Below are positions 26,041-34,962 of a stretch of 64,000 nt of DNA, one piece after another; position 1 is the first letter of the stretch; each line of letters begins with the position of its first letter. The notes beneath the pieces were generated by a model. The model did not search any database and was not told where the DNA came from. It worked only from the letters and a program-made list of their open reading frames with translations. A program made the translations under genes and the position numbers. The stretch comes from an uncultured Candidatus Melainabacteria bacterium (GTDB taxonomy: Bacteria > Cyanobacteriota > Vampirovibrionia > Gastranaerophilales > Gastranaerophilaceae): positions 1 through 64,000 of the forward strand of contig CAKVIM010000006.1 in assembly GCA_934754775.1 (NCBI GenBank), read 5' to 3'.

Positions 26041-26072
26041 AAATGCATCTTCATCTTTGAGGATGCATTTTT
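26041..26072 (+). terminator. Rho-independent terminator
   Basis: ATGCATC pairs with GATGCAT around a 12-base loop and is followed by five T. It ends the secreted-protein gene at 25023-26027. Confidence 0.7.
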
Positions 26073-26169
26073 CAGATGAATAAATGTAATTTTTTATTAC
26101 AGAATTTTCTTTTTGCATGTTTCTATATTAAAATATAAGAAGGAAGAAGGCTTTTAGTCTTTTGTTTTT

Positions 26170-26198
26170 TTGTAAGTTTAATTAATAGTTGGGATAAA
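26170..26198 (+). promoter_or_regulatory. Promoter five bases from the transglycosylase start codon
   Basis: TTGTAA (26170-26175), a 17-base spacer and GATAAA (26193-26198) are followed by TTTGA and the ATG at 26204. A GGGA within the -10 region could instead be a ribosome site if transcription starts further upstream. Confidence 0.4.
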
Positions 26199-26203
26199 TT
26201 TGA

Positions 26204-28162
26204 ATGAGAAGAAGAAAATATGATTTGTACATAGTAGTGTTTTTGGCACTTTTCACAGCGGGATATTTTACATATAACCATGTTTCTTCAGAATCTCGTG
26301 GGGTTGATAATTATTCTGCTGCTCTTGAAGATTACAAAGCAAGTGACTACGAGAAAGCTTACCAAGAATTTGGCAAAGTCCCGTCCGGCTCAGCATTAAA
26401 AACTCCTGCACTATTTAGACAGGCTCGATGTGCCACAAATATGGGCAAAAGAGAACTTGCCGTAAAAAAATACAATAGAATAGTCCATACAGGTTCAAAA
26501 TCAGCAATTTCGCCAATCAGCGAATACAACATGGCAAACTTACTATTTGAGATGCAGGATAAAAATGCAAAAAAATATTTCAAAAGAATTATAAAGAGAT
26601 ACCCGACCAGTGATTACGCAATCGCTTCCGAGTACTACTTGGGCTTAATTGAAGTCACAAATCCGCCTAAAAATCAAAAACGATTAGCAAAATCAAAAGA
26701 CAAAGCACTCGTTCATTTCAAGACCTATCTTGAAAAAGCTCCGGACGGAAGATTTGCGATAAAATCTATTGATGAAATTAACAAACTGGGACTAAACCTT
26801 ACAAACTACGATAATTTGCTAATCGCAAAATCGTATTATGCAAACGGAGAGTACGAAAAAGCCAAATCTTTCTTAAACAAAACCACCCTAGCAGAAAGTT
26901 GGTCAGAGTTTGCAGTCAACGAGTATAAACTGGGTAACAAAGACAAAGGTAACTATTACGCAGAACTCGGGCTTAAGCAACACGCAGCAAATACTGCTCA
27001 GGAAGACGTTTATGATGTGATTGATAATTATGTAGCCGCAGCACCGAGCCGAAAAGACGGGATTACAAAGTTAAATAATCTTAACACTAATTCAACAGGT
27101 GCGGATTATATCGCCTACCTAAACTGCAGCGAAGTTGTTTCGGGTGACGTCAAAGAAGCTTGCTATAGAACTCTTTTTGAAAAATATCCGAACGGACAGT
27201 TTTCAGCAGATTCACTATACAACATGTTTATTACAAAATACTTGCAAAAGAAATATTATGACGCTCAAAGACTCGGTTTTTTGCACTTGAAAAAATTCCC
27301 GAATGCAAAATCAAGTCCTGCTGTTACATATTTTATGGGAAAAATCGCATTTAAGCTTAAACATTACGAAAGTGCAAACAATTATTACAAGCAAGTTCTG
27401 AATGAATATCCGGACTCATATTACGCATACAGAGCAAACTACAATTTGCACAAAGATGACGGTCTGCTTCCGTTCTTAGAGCTTAATGACAAACCTGTAG
27501 TATTCCCGTACAAAAAATCTTTAGACAACAATTTAGTCGTAAGACTTGCGTATCTCAAGGATTACGATTTAGTCGAAGAACTTTGCAAAAAAGATAAATT
27601 TATCCAAAGCTGGATTGCCTATGAAAAAGGAAATTATACAATTTCAGCCGTACTTGCAAGAAATGCAATGGACGAACTTACAACAAAGCCTGCGTTCGAC
27701 GATTTGAGATGGCGTCTTGTTTATCCTACACACTATTACAGCATTGTAGATAAAGTTAAAGGCAACAACAACCCGATTATTCTTGAGTCGATAATCAAAG
27801 AAGAAAGCCATTTTAACCAGTTTGCAAACAGTTCTGTAGGGGCGATTGGGCTTATGCAGCTCATGCCGGCGACATATAATGAAGTTGTAACAAAACACAA
27901 TTTGCCAAGCAACTTAAATACAGAAACCGCAAATATTACAGCCGGAAGTCTATATTATGAAAGTTTAAAAAAAGTATTAGGCAACAAAGACTTGTACGCA
28001 ATTTCTGCTTATAACGGCGGAATCGGTTCTGTAACCAATTGGTTCTCAAAACTCGTTTACAATGACACGGACGAATTTGTTGAACAGATTCCTTATCCTG
28101 AAACAAAAAATTACGTAAAAAAAGTGCTTAGAACATACTGGATGTACGGAAATGTCTATTAA
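26204..28162 (+). CDS. Membrane-anchored lytic transglycosylase with TPR-like repeats (Slt-type)
   Basis: This enzyme cuts peptidoglycan glycan strands non-hydrolytically. The 652-residue protein has an N-terminal membrane anchor at about 7-24, a long helical TPR-like superhelix (about 35-500) and a C-terminal SLT domain (about 525-640) with the catalytic Glu in IIKEESHF and the motifs VGAIGLMQLMP and AYNGG. The layout matches soluble lytic transglycosylase Slt70. It overlaps the next gene by 11 bases. Confidence 0.93.
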   Translation: MRRRKYDLYIVVFLALFTAGYFTYNHVSSESRGVDNYSAALEDYKASDYEKAYQEFGKVPSGSALKTPALFRQARCATNMGKRELAVKKYNRIVHTGSKSAISPISEYNMANLLFEMQDKNAKKYFKRIIKRYPTSDYAIASEYYLGLIEVTNPPKNQKRLAKSKDKALVHFKTYLEKAPDGRFAIKSIDEINKLGLNLTNYDNLLIAKSYYANGEYEKAKSFLNKTTLAESWSEFAVNEYKLGNKDKGNYYAELGLKQHAANTAQEDVYDVIDNYVAAAPSRKDGITKLNNLNTNSTGADYIAYLNCSEVVSGDVKEACYRTLFEKYPNGQFSADSLYNMFITKYLQKKYYDAQRLGFLHLKKFPNAKSSPAVTYFMGKIAFKLKHYESANNYYKQVLNEYPDSYYAYRANYNLHKDDGLLPFLELNDKPVVFPYKKSLDNNLVVRLAYLKDYDLVEELCKKDKFIQSWIAYEKGNYTISAVLARNAMDELTTKPAFDDLRWRLVYPTHYYSIVDKVKGNNNPIILESIIKEESHFNQFANSSVGAIGLMQLMPATYNEVVTKHNLPSNLNTETANITAGSLYYESLKKVLGNKDLYAISAYNGGIGSVTNWFSKLVYNDTDEFVEQIPYPETKNYVKKVLRTYWMYGNVY

Positions 28163-28553
28163 AAAGAAGCTTTTAATAACAACTCTTAGCCTCGCAACCT
28201 TGAGTGTTTGGGCGGTTGAGACATTTCAATTTATTGCGACAAATAACAAAGATTTAGAAAGCAAAATGGAATTTCTTGACAAGCTTTCCACCTGCGACAA
28301 GCACAAATACCACGCAGATGGTTCCGGCGATTTTCAAATATTCGGCAAAGTTAACAATGTCTGCAAAGTTAACTGGTCAATTGTTGAGTGTAATTTCCCT
28401 GAAGGTATTTACCAAAAATTTGCCAAGGTACAAAAAGAAAAGACTTTGCAAAGATACGACAACCGATTGGCAGGATATTTTATAGAAATCGAAGACAGCA
28501 ACTATCGCTACCTCTTTAATACAGGAAATTTGTACTGCAAAAATAGATACTAA
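28152..28553 (+). CDS. Small exported protein of unknown function
   Basis: The 133-residue product has a clear signal peptide (MSIKKKLLITTLSLATLSVWA), then a ~110-residue mature part with five Cys, compatible with one or two disulfides. I do not recognise it. Its start lies inside the lytic transglycosylase gene (11-base overlap), so the two are translationally coupled and may act together in the periplasm. Confidence 0.7.
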   Translation: MSIKKKLLITTLSLATLSVWAVETFQFIATNNKDLESKMEFLDKLSTCDKHKYHADGSGDFQIFGKVNNVCKVNWSIVECNFPEGIYQKFAKVQKEKTLQRYDNRLAGYFIEIEDSNYRYLFNTGNLYCKNRY

Positions 28554-28636
28554 AAAAGTAAAGCACTGAGTGGATTTGATAAATCCTTGTATTTTTTATA
28601 AAATAAAATTGTAGATAAGTTTAGTTTGGGGAAATT

Positions 28637-29260
28637 ATGACAAACAAAGGATTTTTTATAACATTTGAAGGTGCGGACGGATGCGGAAAAACTACACAAA
28701 TTAACTTAATTGATGAGTATTTACGTGGCAAAGGTTTGAAAACACTGCTCACCAGAGAACCAGGTTCAAGAGGATTGGGAGTTAAAATCCGAGAAATTTT
28801 ACTTAACTACGAAGGCGAAGTTGCACCAAATTGCGAATCCTTCCTTTTTCTTGCAGACAGAGCTCAGCACGTTGATTGCATAATTAAGCCTGCACTTAGT
28901 GAAGGCAAAATTGTAATCTGTGACAGGCACACAGACTCAACCCTAGCTTATCAAGGATATGGAAGACAGCTCGATTTAAACAGAATAAAATACCTTAATG
29001 AAATCGCTGTAAATGGTCTGAAACCGGATTTAACAATCGTATTCGATGTTAGCGTAGAAACCTCAATGGCAAGAGTCGGTTCAACAAAAGACAGAATGGA
29101 ATCAGCCGGAATAGATTTCTTCAACAGAGTGCGTCAAGGGTACTTAGAAATTGCGAAACAAGAACCGAATAGAGTTAAGGTTATTAACTCTTCTGACTCA
29201 ATCGAAAACGTACACAGACAAGTCGTTAAGCTTATCGAAAATTTACAACAAGGGAAATAA
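28637..29260 (+). CDS. tmk: Thymidylate kinase
   Basis: The enzyme phosphorylates dTMP to dTDP. The P-loop [12 protein letters not shown] lies at residues 9-20, the DR(H/Y) motif is [16 protein letters not shown], and the LID region follows at about 140-155. The length, 207 residues, is typical. GGGG seven bases upstream is the ribosome site. Its stop overlaps the prfB start (TAATG). Confidence 0.97.
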   Translation: MTNKGFFITFEGADGCGKTTQINLIDEYLRGKGLKTLLTREPGSRGLGVKIREILLNYEGEVAPNCESFLFLADRAQHVDCIIKPALSEGKIVICDRHTDSTLAYQGYGRQLDLNRIKYLNEIAVNGLKPDLTIVFDVSVETSMARVGSTKDRMESAGIDFFNRVRQGYLEIAKQEPNRVKVINSSDSIENVHRQVVKLIENLQQGK

Positions 29261-30330
29261 TGAACCTACAAGATTTAGAACAAAGAATTAGTACAAATAA
29301 AAAACACGTCGACTTCAACTCGCTTGAAACCGAGCTTAAAGAGCTAGAAACCAAGCTCCAGAGTCCTGAAGTTTGGTCAAATCAAAATCTTGCATCAGAA
29401 TTAGGGCAAAAATCACGAGAAATCAAAGACACATTCGACATGTTTGCACGCTGGGACGGAGTTATTGAGGACGCTAAAGCTGCTCAAGAAATCGGTGATG
29501 CGGATTTAATCCAAGAAAGCGAAAACGAGTTGGCAAAGCTTGAAAAAGAGTTGGACAAATATGACGTACAAAAAATGCTTTCAGGCGAATATGACGAAGC
29601 CGATGCGTTTTTATCGATTAATGCAGGTGCCGGCGGCACAGATGCTCAAGATTGGGCAAGTATGCTGCTTAGAATGTACACCCGTTGGGCTGAATCAAAG
29701 GGGTGGAAAGTTGAATTAGTCGACAAATCAGAAGGAGAAGAAGCCGGCATAAAATCCGCTACAATAAAAATCAGTGGGAAATATGCTTACGGCTACGCAA
29801 AAGCCGAAAAAGGCGTACACAGGCTAGTTAGAATTTCACCATTCAACGCAAACGGCAAGCGACAAACAAGTTTTGCATCCTGCGAAGTTTCTCCGATAAT
29901 CCCTGATTACGAAAAAACAATCCATATCCCGCCGGAAGATATTGAAGTAGACACAATGCGTTCAGGCGGAGCCGGCGGACAAAATGTTAACAAAGTCGAA
30001 ACCGCAGTCAGAATTTTGCACAAACCGACGGGTATTGTAATCAAGTGTCAGCAAGAACGTTCACAGCTTCAAAATAAAGAAAACGCAATGCAAATGCTGG
30101 CTTCCAAGCTTTTAGAATTAAGACAACGTGAGCACGAAAAGAAACTTGCAGAACTCAAAGGTGAAAATTTTGATATCAATTTTGGTTCCCAAATCCGCTC
30201 ATACGTTTTCCACCCATATAAGCTCGTAAAAGACCACAGAACGGGTTTTGAGATGGGAAATGTCGATGCTGTTATGGACGGTGATTTAGACGGATTTATA
30301 GAAGCTTATCTAAAAGGTTCTCAAACGTAA
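29260..30330 (+). CDS. prfB: Peptide chain release factor 2
   Basis: RF2 releases the peptide at UAA and UGA. The GGQ motif ([13 protein letters not shown]) and the RF2-specific SPF codon-recognition motif (ISPFNANGK) are both present in the 356-residue frame. Many prfB genes need a programmed +1 frameshift near codon 25; here the frame is continuous from the ATG at 29260 through the region where the internal UGA usually lies, so that autoregulation appears absent. It is coupled to tmk by a TAATG overlap. Confidence 0.97.
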   Translation: MNLQDLEQRISTNKKHVDFNSLETELKELETKLQSPEVWSNQNLASELGQKSREIKDTFDMFARWDGVIEDAKAAQEIGDADLIQESENELAKLEKELDKYDVQKMLSGEYDEADAFLSINAGAGGTDAQDWASMLLRMYTRWAESKGWKVELVDKSEGEEAGIKSATIKISGKYAYGYAKAEKGVHRLVRISPFNANGKRQTSFASCEVSPIIPDYEKTIHIPPEDIEVDTMRSGGAGGQNVNKVETAVRILHKPTGIVIKCQQERSQLQNKENAMQMLASKLLELRQREHEKKLAELKGENFDINFGSQIRSYVFHPYKLVKDHRTGFEMGNVDAVMDGDLDGFIEAYLKGSQT

Positions 30331-30336
30331 AGGCTT

Positions 30337-31749
30337 TTATTCTCCTGCTATCACTGGTGCCTTTTTATTTTTAACCATTTTATGGACAGCTGCTATCAAT
30401 CCGATTACGCAGCCACCGCCCAGAATATATTTCCAAAAGTTGTTGCCACCTTCATCATCAGGTTTGTGAGGAGGTTTATTATCAGCTATTTGTTTTTTTA
30501 GTTCAGAATCAAGCACCTCTTTGTATTTCGGAGTTTGCTTGGAATATAAAGCAATCGCATCTTTAATCCCCTTTTCCAACTCGCCTTGTTTTACAACAAC
30601 CAATTTCTGATATTTGCCTTCTGCAAAAGGCTTAAACTTCGCAAACAAATCGCTGTCTTCGTTCTTTAGAATAATTCCGCAATAGGGTAGGTTTAAAAAA
30701 TCCTCTGCCACCTTTGAATTTGTATCTAAGTATTCAATAATCTTTGCCGGCTCATTTATATGCTTTTTTAAATAAGTCTTATTTTCCGGAGTCAACGATT
30801 TAGCGAAAGAACCTTCATCCAAAAGATAAGTTATAGGATTTATCATCTCAATATCATTTGAGCTATCGCCTGCTGCTATGACCAAGTCATTCTCTTCCCA
30901 AGCCTTTCTGACTGCAAGCTTTGTATCATAAGCCTTTGTAAGATGTTCGCCATCCAAATCAGGGCCTAGGTCGACTCCATGCCTTCCTCTTACATTCACA
31001 TCATAATCCGCCAATAAAAACCTTATCCCCTTTTTCTCAAGTTCAGATTTTATATGTTTATCCATTTGTTTTATAATATCTGATTTTTGGCCGGAATTAT
31101 CATTTGGACCCAATACAAAAAATTTCAGTTTCCCATCATTTCGAAAACCCACTGACCATTCATCTTGGTACACTTTGTCAGATAATTTGCCTGCTGAAAA
31201 TAAGGAGCGTTCTCCATGATCATTGGGACTGTGTTCAGAATCTGCTTCAACGATTCTTAAACCGTTCGCCTTATATTCCTCTTTGAATGTATTTTTAATT
31301 CCATCTCCATCCCAGTTATATCGAGTTTTTATATAGTTTTCTTTTGATTTATCTGTAATATCATATTTAAACGGGAATTCTCCGCCATTATAAAACGCCT
31401 CATCGGTTCCAGTTTTCAAATGTACATCGCCGCCATTTTTTGTAATTAGAGCGTCAGGTAGCGGCATACCGAGATTTCCTTCTCTAGAAAGTTCAGCCAT
31501 TTCTGCATACTCTCCAAACGTTCTGCCGGTTGTTATTATGAAACTCAGGCTTTCTTTTGTCATTTTTAAGAAGTCGGAGAAACTTTTGAAAATAGCTTTC
31601 AACTCTTTGCCATCTCTTTTTTTGACTATAGATAGAAATTCTTTATGCCCAGCGGGCAAAAAAGTTCTGTCGAAATCAGAGAAAACCTTTACCTTCCCCG
31701 CCCTAAATGACTGGTTATAAGAATATGGCTGAATACCATCTAGTTTCAT
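30337..31749 (-). CDS. HAD-family phosphatase with C-terminal membrane anchor and N-terminal F-x-A-G motif
   Basis: From 31749 the protein has 470 residues. After a short Asn/Tyr-rich start and the motif QSFRAGK, the HAD nucleophile motif D-x-D-x-T appears as FSDFDRTF, and the Mg-binding GDSSNDIEM comes near 300, as in sucrose-phosphatase/Cof-type enzymes. The cap region is large. The C-terminus has one membrane helix (WKYILGGGCVIGLIAAV) followed by basic residues. The substrate is unknown. It converges with prfB over a six-base gap. Confidence 0.75.
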   Translation of the reverse strand: MKLDGIQPYSYNQSFRAGKVKVFSDFDRTFLPAGHKEFLSIVKKRDGKELKAIFKSFSDFLKMTKESLSFIITTGRTFGEYAEMAELSREGNLGMPLPDALITKNGGDVHLKTGTDEAFYNGGEFPFKYDITDKSKENYIKTRYNWDGDGIKNTFKEEYKANGLRIVEADSEHSPNDHGERSLFSAGKLSDKVYQDEWSVGFRNDGKLKFFVLGPNDNSGQKSDIIKQMDKHIKSELEKKGIRFLLADYDVNVRGRHGVDLGPDLDGEHLTKAYDTKLAVRKAWEENDLVIAAGDSSNDIEMINPITYLLDEGSFAKSLTPENKTYLKKHINEPAKIIEYLDTNSKVAEDFLNLPYCGIILKNEDSDLFAKFKPFAEGKYQKLVVVKQGELEKGIKDAIALYSKQTPKYKEVLDSELKKQIADNKPPHKPDDEGGNNFWKYILGGGCVIGLIAAVHKMVKNKKAPVIAGE

Positions 31750-31870
31750 ATAATGACTCCTATAATACACACTCAAGATTCTATCACAAAAATTTTTGTG
31801 TTTGGATTAAAATTTTAAACCTTGTATGCGTTAGCTGAAAACTATTCAAGGTATAAAAGGCTAAGCTTAT

Positions 31871-31937
31871 CCCTCACCCGCATTCGTACAGCTCAGCAAA
31901 GCTTCGCTTACGAATGCGACCTCTCCGGTTGGAGAGG
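31871..31937. repeat. Intergenic repeat with two stem-loops
   Basis: CCCTCACCC is followed by a hairpin with arms GCATTCGTA (31880-31888) and TACGAATGC (31909-31917), then by CCTCTCC-GGTT-GGAGAGG (31920-31937). The second hairpin and the CCTCACCC box recur at 19529-19557 and, reversed and partly changed, at 38295-38330. Confidence 0.6.
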
Positions 31938-32001
31938 TTTATTATGTGAGAAACACCCCTGCATACTAAAAAATCCCAGCGGCTAACTGGGATTTAAAAT
32001 T

Positions 32002-32084
32002 TGGGCAGGGGTGGATTCGAACCACCGTACACTCTCGTGAACAGATTTACAGTCTGTCGCCTTTAGCCACTCGGCCACCTACCC
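32002..32084 (-). tRNA. tRNA-Tyr (anticodon GTA)
   Basis: The reverse complement forms a class II tRNA with a long variable arm. The anticodon stem CAGA/TCTG encloses CTGTAAA, giving anticodon GTA, and the T arm is GGTGG/CCACC around TTCGAAT. It is first in a three-tRNA cluster. Confidence 0.95.
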
Positions 32085-32103
32085 ATATTAAATTATCATA
32101 AAA

Positions 32104-32175
32104 TGCCTTTGACGAGATTTGAACTCGTGGCCTCTCCCTTACCAAGGGAGTGCGCTACCCCTGCGCCACAAAGGC
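32104..32175 (-). tRNA. tRNA-Thr (anticodon GGT)
   Basis: The acceptor GCCTTTG/CAAAGGC, D arm GCGC/GCGC, anticodon stem CTCCC/GGGAG with loop TTGGTAA (GGT) and T arm ACGAG/CTCGT are all complete. Confidence 0.95.
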
Positions 32176-32220
32176 AAATGCCTCAAGGGCAGATAAAGAG
32201 ATACTCTCTTTTATAGAAAA

Positions 32221-32292
32221 AGCCGGTAATAGGAATCGAACCTACAACCTACGGTTTACAAAACCGTTGCTCTACCGTTGAGCTATACCGGC
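32221..32292 (-). tRNA. tRNA-Thr (anticodon TGT)
   Basis: The acceptor GCCGGTA/TACCGGC, anticodon stem ACGGT/ACCGT with loop TTTGTAA (TGT) and T arm GTAGG/CCTAT (one G-T pair) are complete. Together with the GGT tRNA it covers most Thr codons. Confidence 0.95.
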
Positions 32293-32340
32293 GTCAAGTT
32301 CTATGATATAGGAAACAAAATTTAATGTCAACAACAAGTT

Positions 32341-33186
32341 TTAAAATTTTGCGTACGAACCTATAATTCTTACACTCTTACATAATGGTTCAAGCTCTGA
32401 AATCAAGTCCTGTATTATCTTATCATGTTTATGACCGTCAAAATCTATAAACACTGCCTGTTCTTCAGCATTATTATTCATCATCTTTGAGTTAATCTGA
32501 GTAATATTGATATGATACTTAACGAAAACCTGCACAATATCTAACAAAGCTCCCTGTCTATCGTTCAAGAAAAGAACAATACTCGTCTTGTCATGTCCTG
32601 TCGGTTGAGTTTCCGCATCACCAATCACAATAAATCTGCGTTTATTATCCTTATCATCCTCAATATGTTCCCTTAAAACGTTCAAATTATACAATTCAGC
32701 CGTCTTATGTGTCCCAATAATTGAATACGTAAGGTTATAATTACTCAACAAGCGTGCCGCTTCGTCCATGCTCTCAGCTACAACTATATTCAGCTGGCGT
32801 GGCATCTCATCCTTTACAAAAACCTTACTCTTAGCCAGTGCATTTGGGTTTGCAATAAGTCCCGTCAAGCTATAAAACTCTGTTGTCTTTGACAAAATAC
32901 AATCATTTACAGGCACGATAGTTTCTGCCAAAATCTGAATATTTTGGTTCTTTGTCAAAATCAAGTTATCTATAGTTTCTCGAATTATCCCTTTATAAGT
33001 CGTCTCGACCGGCAAAACAGCAATCGCATTGCAATTTTCGTCAACATAATCAATACAATCCTTAATCGTATTCAAAGAACGTTGATACAAAAATAAATCA
33101 TACGCTTTAAATAACGCATCTTTTGCAATTTCCGAATACGAACCGCCCATACCAAGGCAGACAACTTCATTAAACTCTTCAAACAT
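32341..33186 (-). CDS. Prephenate dehydratase-like protein with ACT domain, catalytic residues replaced
   Basis: Overall architecture matches monofunctional prephenate dehydratase (phenylalanine synthesis): two periplasmic-binding-like lobes (1-185) and an ACT domain (about 198-280, DRQGALLDIVQVF). However, the residues implicated in catalysis in E. coli PheA are changed: the E-N-T/S motif is VETTYKG (Asn to Thr), S-H-P-Q is ANPN, and the T-R-F motif is KRRF (Thr to Arg). The ACT-domain E-S-R-P motif is NSKM. It may be inactive and serve as a sensor, or be a much diverged enzyme. GGAG precedes the start, inside a hairpin. Confidence 0.75.
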   Translation of the reverse strand: MFEEFNEVVCLGMGGSYSEIAKDALFKAYDLFLYQRSLNTIKDCIDYVDENCNAIAVLPVETTYKGIIRETIDNLILTKNQNIQILAETIVPVNDCILSKTTEFYSLTGLIANPNALAKSKVFVKDEMPRQLNIVVAESMDEAARLLSNYNLTYSIIGTHKTAELYNLNVLREHIEDDKDNKRRFIVIGDAETQPTGHDKTSIVLFLNDRQGALLDIVQVFVKYHINITQINSKMMNNNAEEQAVFIDFDGHKHDKIIQDLISELEPLCKSVRIIGSYAKF

Positions 33187-33190
33187 AATA

Positions 33191-33233
33191 AACTCCGTGC
33201 TTTTTTATAATTATACAACAAAAGCACGGAGTT
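33191..33233 (-). promoter_or_regulatory. 14-bp hairpin sequestering the ribosome site of the PheA-like gene
   Basis: AACTCCGTGCTTTT (33191-33204) pairs perfectly with AAAAGCACGGAGTT (33220-33233). On the minus strand the GGAG of the PheA-like gene lies in the distal arm, three to six bases from its ATG. A TATAAT lies in the loop. It may also end the flagellar unit, though the T-run on that strand is poor. Confidence 0.55.
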
Positions 33234-33253
33234 TTTATAAAATTACAGAATTA

Positions 33254-33697
33254 TTATCTTCCAATCTCAACAGCCTTTGCTGCCATTGATTTTGAGATAT
33301 TAACCAGTGCCAAGTTAGCCTCATAAGCTCTTTGTGCCATAATAGCATCTGCCATATCAACCATAGCATTTACATTTGAAGAGCGGATATAGCCATTAGC
33401 GTCAGCATCCGGATGTCCTGGAGCATAAATTCTCTCACCCACCGTCGGGTCTTCTACACATCCGTTAAACACAACTCCGCCTTGCAAATATGGCAACGTT
33501 CCGGTTCCAAAAACATCTTCCTTCATAGTATTCATCAAGCCATGAAAAGAAATATCTTCAGAAGCGTTCAACACAGGAATACGTCTTACATAATTCGGCG
33601 TATCGACGTTTGCAATGTTTTTAGCATGAATATCAAGTCTTAATCCGTGTGCCTTCAAAGCATTCGAACCGATATTTATTGAATCCATTAAGCTCAT
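33254..33697 (-). CDS. flgC: Flagellar basal-body rod protein FlgC
   Basis: This 147-residue proximal rod protein has the N-terminal rod signature (NALKAHGLRLDIHAKNIANV with DTPNYVRR) and the C-terminal helix DAIMAQRAYEANLALVN. The length is typical for FlgC. It is the last flagellar gene of the unit and is separated from flgB by a 174-base gap that contains an inverted-repeat element, while the other rod genes lie 10-17 bases apart. AAGG lies about seven bases before the ATG. Confidence 0.93.
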   Translation of the reverse strand: MSLMDSINIGSNALKAHGLRLDIHAKNIANVDTPNYVRRIPVLNASEDISFHGLMNTMKEDVFGTGTLPYLQGGVVFNGCVEDPTVGERIYAPGHPDADANGYIRSSNVNAMVDMADAIMAQRAYEANLALVNISKSMAAKAVEIGR

Positions 33698-33732
33698 ATT
33701 TGCCTTCTTTCTTTTTTAAATGAGTTGTTTAC

Positions 33733-33872
33733 AAGGTAATAGGGGAATAGGGGAATGAGGGAATAAGTGGTATTAAATTTTTTATTTTCATATTGCGTTT
33801 ATCAAGTGTATTTTCTTAAACAATATTTCTTAAATCTCTTATTCCCTTATTACCCTATTACCTTATTACCTT
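33733..33872. repeat. Inverted-repeat element between flgB and flgC
   Basis: Arms of 35 bases at 33733-33767 and 33838-33872 match at 31 of 35 positions and are built from short G-rich units (AAGGTAATA, GGGGAATA). They enclose 70 AT-rich bases without a gene. The element reaches the flgB stop codon and lies inside the flagellar unit. Confidence 0.7.
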
Positions 33873-34222
33873 TACTTGCCAACATTAATAACTGTTTTCA
33901 TCTCAGTAATAATATTGGACATTCTTCTTGTTGCCATTGTGTACAAAAGCGAATTCTTTTGCATCTCTGTCAATTCTTCTGCGATATCAATTTCGCTTCT
34001 GCGTCTATCTTCGATTACACCGGAAGGTCCGAGTTCAGAGGACAATTTCGTTTCAAGCGGACTGTTCATTGAGCCCAAATATTGAGAAAAATCAATATCA
34101 CGTCTTACGTACCCGGGAGTATCTACGTTTGCCACATTTGAACCCAAAGCTCTTTGTCTTTGTGAAATCAAATCAAGCATCAAGCCTGTTTTACCCATTG
34201 AATCTAAAGCTGTAAATGTCAT
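33872..34222 (-). CDS. flgB: Flagellar basal-body rod protein FlgB
   Basis: The 116-residue protein has the rod motif ALGSNVANVDTPGYVRRDID and a C-terminal helix region with an R-R-M-S-N-I-I motif. It forms the proximal rod with FlgC. Its AGGGGG ribosome site is strong. It lies 16 bases after the FlgF/FlgG-like gene. Confidence 0.9.
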   Translation of the reverse strand: MTFTALDSMGKTGLMLDLISQRQRALGSNVANVDTPGYVRRDIDFSQYLGSMNSPLETKLSSELGPSGVIEDRRRSEIDIAEELTEMQKNSLLYTMATRRMSNIITEMKTVINVGK

Positions 34223-34238
34223 TTGTATTTACCCCCTA

Positions 34239-34952
34239 TTATTCTCTAATATTGATTGCCTTGTTATACATATCATCAGCAACCTTCATTAGGTTCATAC
34301 TTGCAATCATAGAGGTATTCAATCTCATCAAATCATTGATTTCATCATAAATATTGGTGTTTGAAACCTCAGTTGCATACTGTCTGATATTATCAGAACC
34401 CTTAATAATCTTCGGAGCACCAGATTCGTCATTATAAACCATTTTATTATTATGGCCTTGTTCCAAAGCTTCCGGACAATCAAACTGCACAATCGGAATA
34501 GTACCGATTTTTTCCGGCAAAGAACCTGCATTGTCATAATTAATTACATCACCATTTGGTTTAATCTCAAACTTATAAGAATTCGCAGGAATCTTAATTC
34601 CATCACCAACCATCCAATCATCAACGGTCATTAAATATCCGTTTTCACCTCTTTTAAGAGCACCGTCACGAGTATATTGAACTTCGCCATCAGCTGATAC
34701 TACAGGGATATAACCTTCACCCTCAATTGCCACATCATAAGGATTTTTGCTTATTCTGATTGAACCTTGCAAAGCATTAGTTCTAATTGCACCGTCAATA
34801 TAACCATCTTCTCGCAATATTTGTTCAAAGCGAGATGTCTTATAAGCTGCGGTATTATAGTTTGCAAGGTTATTTGCAACATAACCCAATTTTTCAAACT
34901 GCATTGTCGCATTGTTTATACTTTTTCTTACTACTGCTTGCATGTTATACAT
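34239..34952 (-). CDS. FlgF/FlgG-family flagellar rod protein
   Basis: This 237-residue protein has the rod-type N-terminus (KLGYVANNLANYNTAAYKTS), a central domain with the hook-basal-body motif NPYDVAIEGEGYIPV and TRDGALKRGENG, and a C-terminal helix (NDLMRLNTSMIASMNLM). I cannot separate FlgF from FlgG with certainty. AGGAG lies seven bases upstream. It follows the neighbouring paralogue by ten bases. Confidence 0.88.
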   Translation of the reverse strand: MYNMQAVVRKSINNATMQFEKLGYVANNLANYNTAAYKTSRFEQILREDGYIDGAIRTNALQGSIRISKNPYDVAIEGEGYIPVVSADGEVQYTRDGALKRGENGYLMTVDDWMVGDGIKIPANSYKFEIKPNGDVINYDNAGSLPEKIGTIPIVQFDCPEALEQGHNNKMVYNDESGAPKIIKGSDNIRQYATEVSNTNIYDEINDLMRLNTSMIASMNLMKVADDMYNKAINIRE

Positions 34953-34962
34953 AATTCATCTC

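Noticed and set aside
26041..26072. Regulatory hairpin for the transglycosylase gene
   Set aside because: The stem with a T-run directly after a stop codon is simply a terminator.
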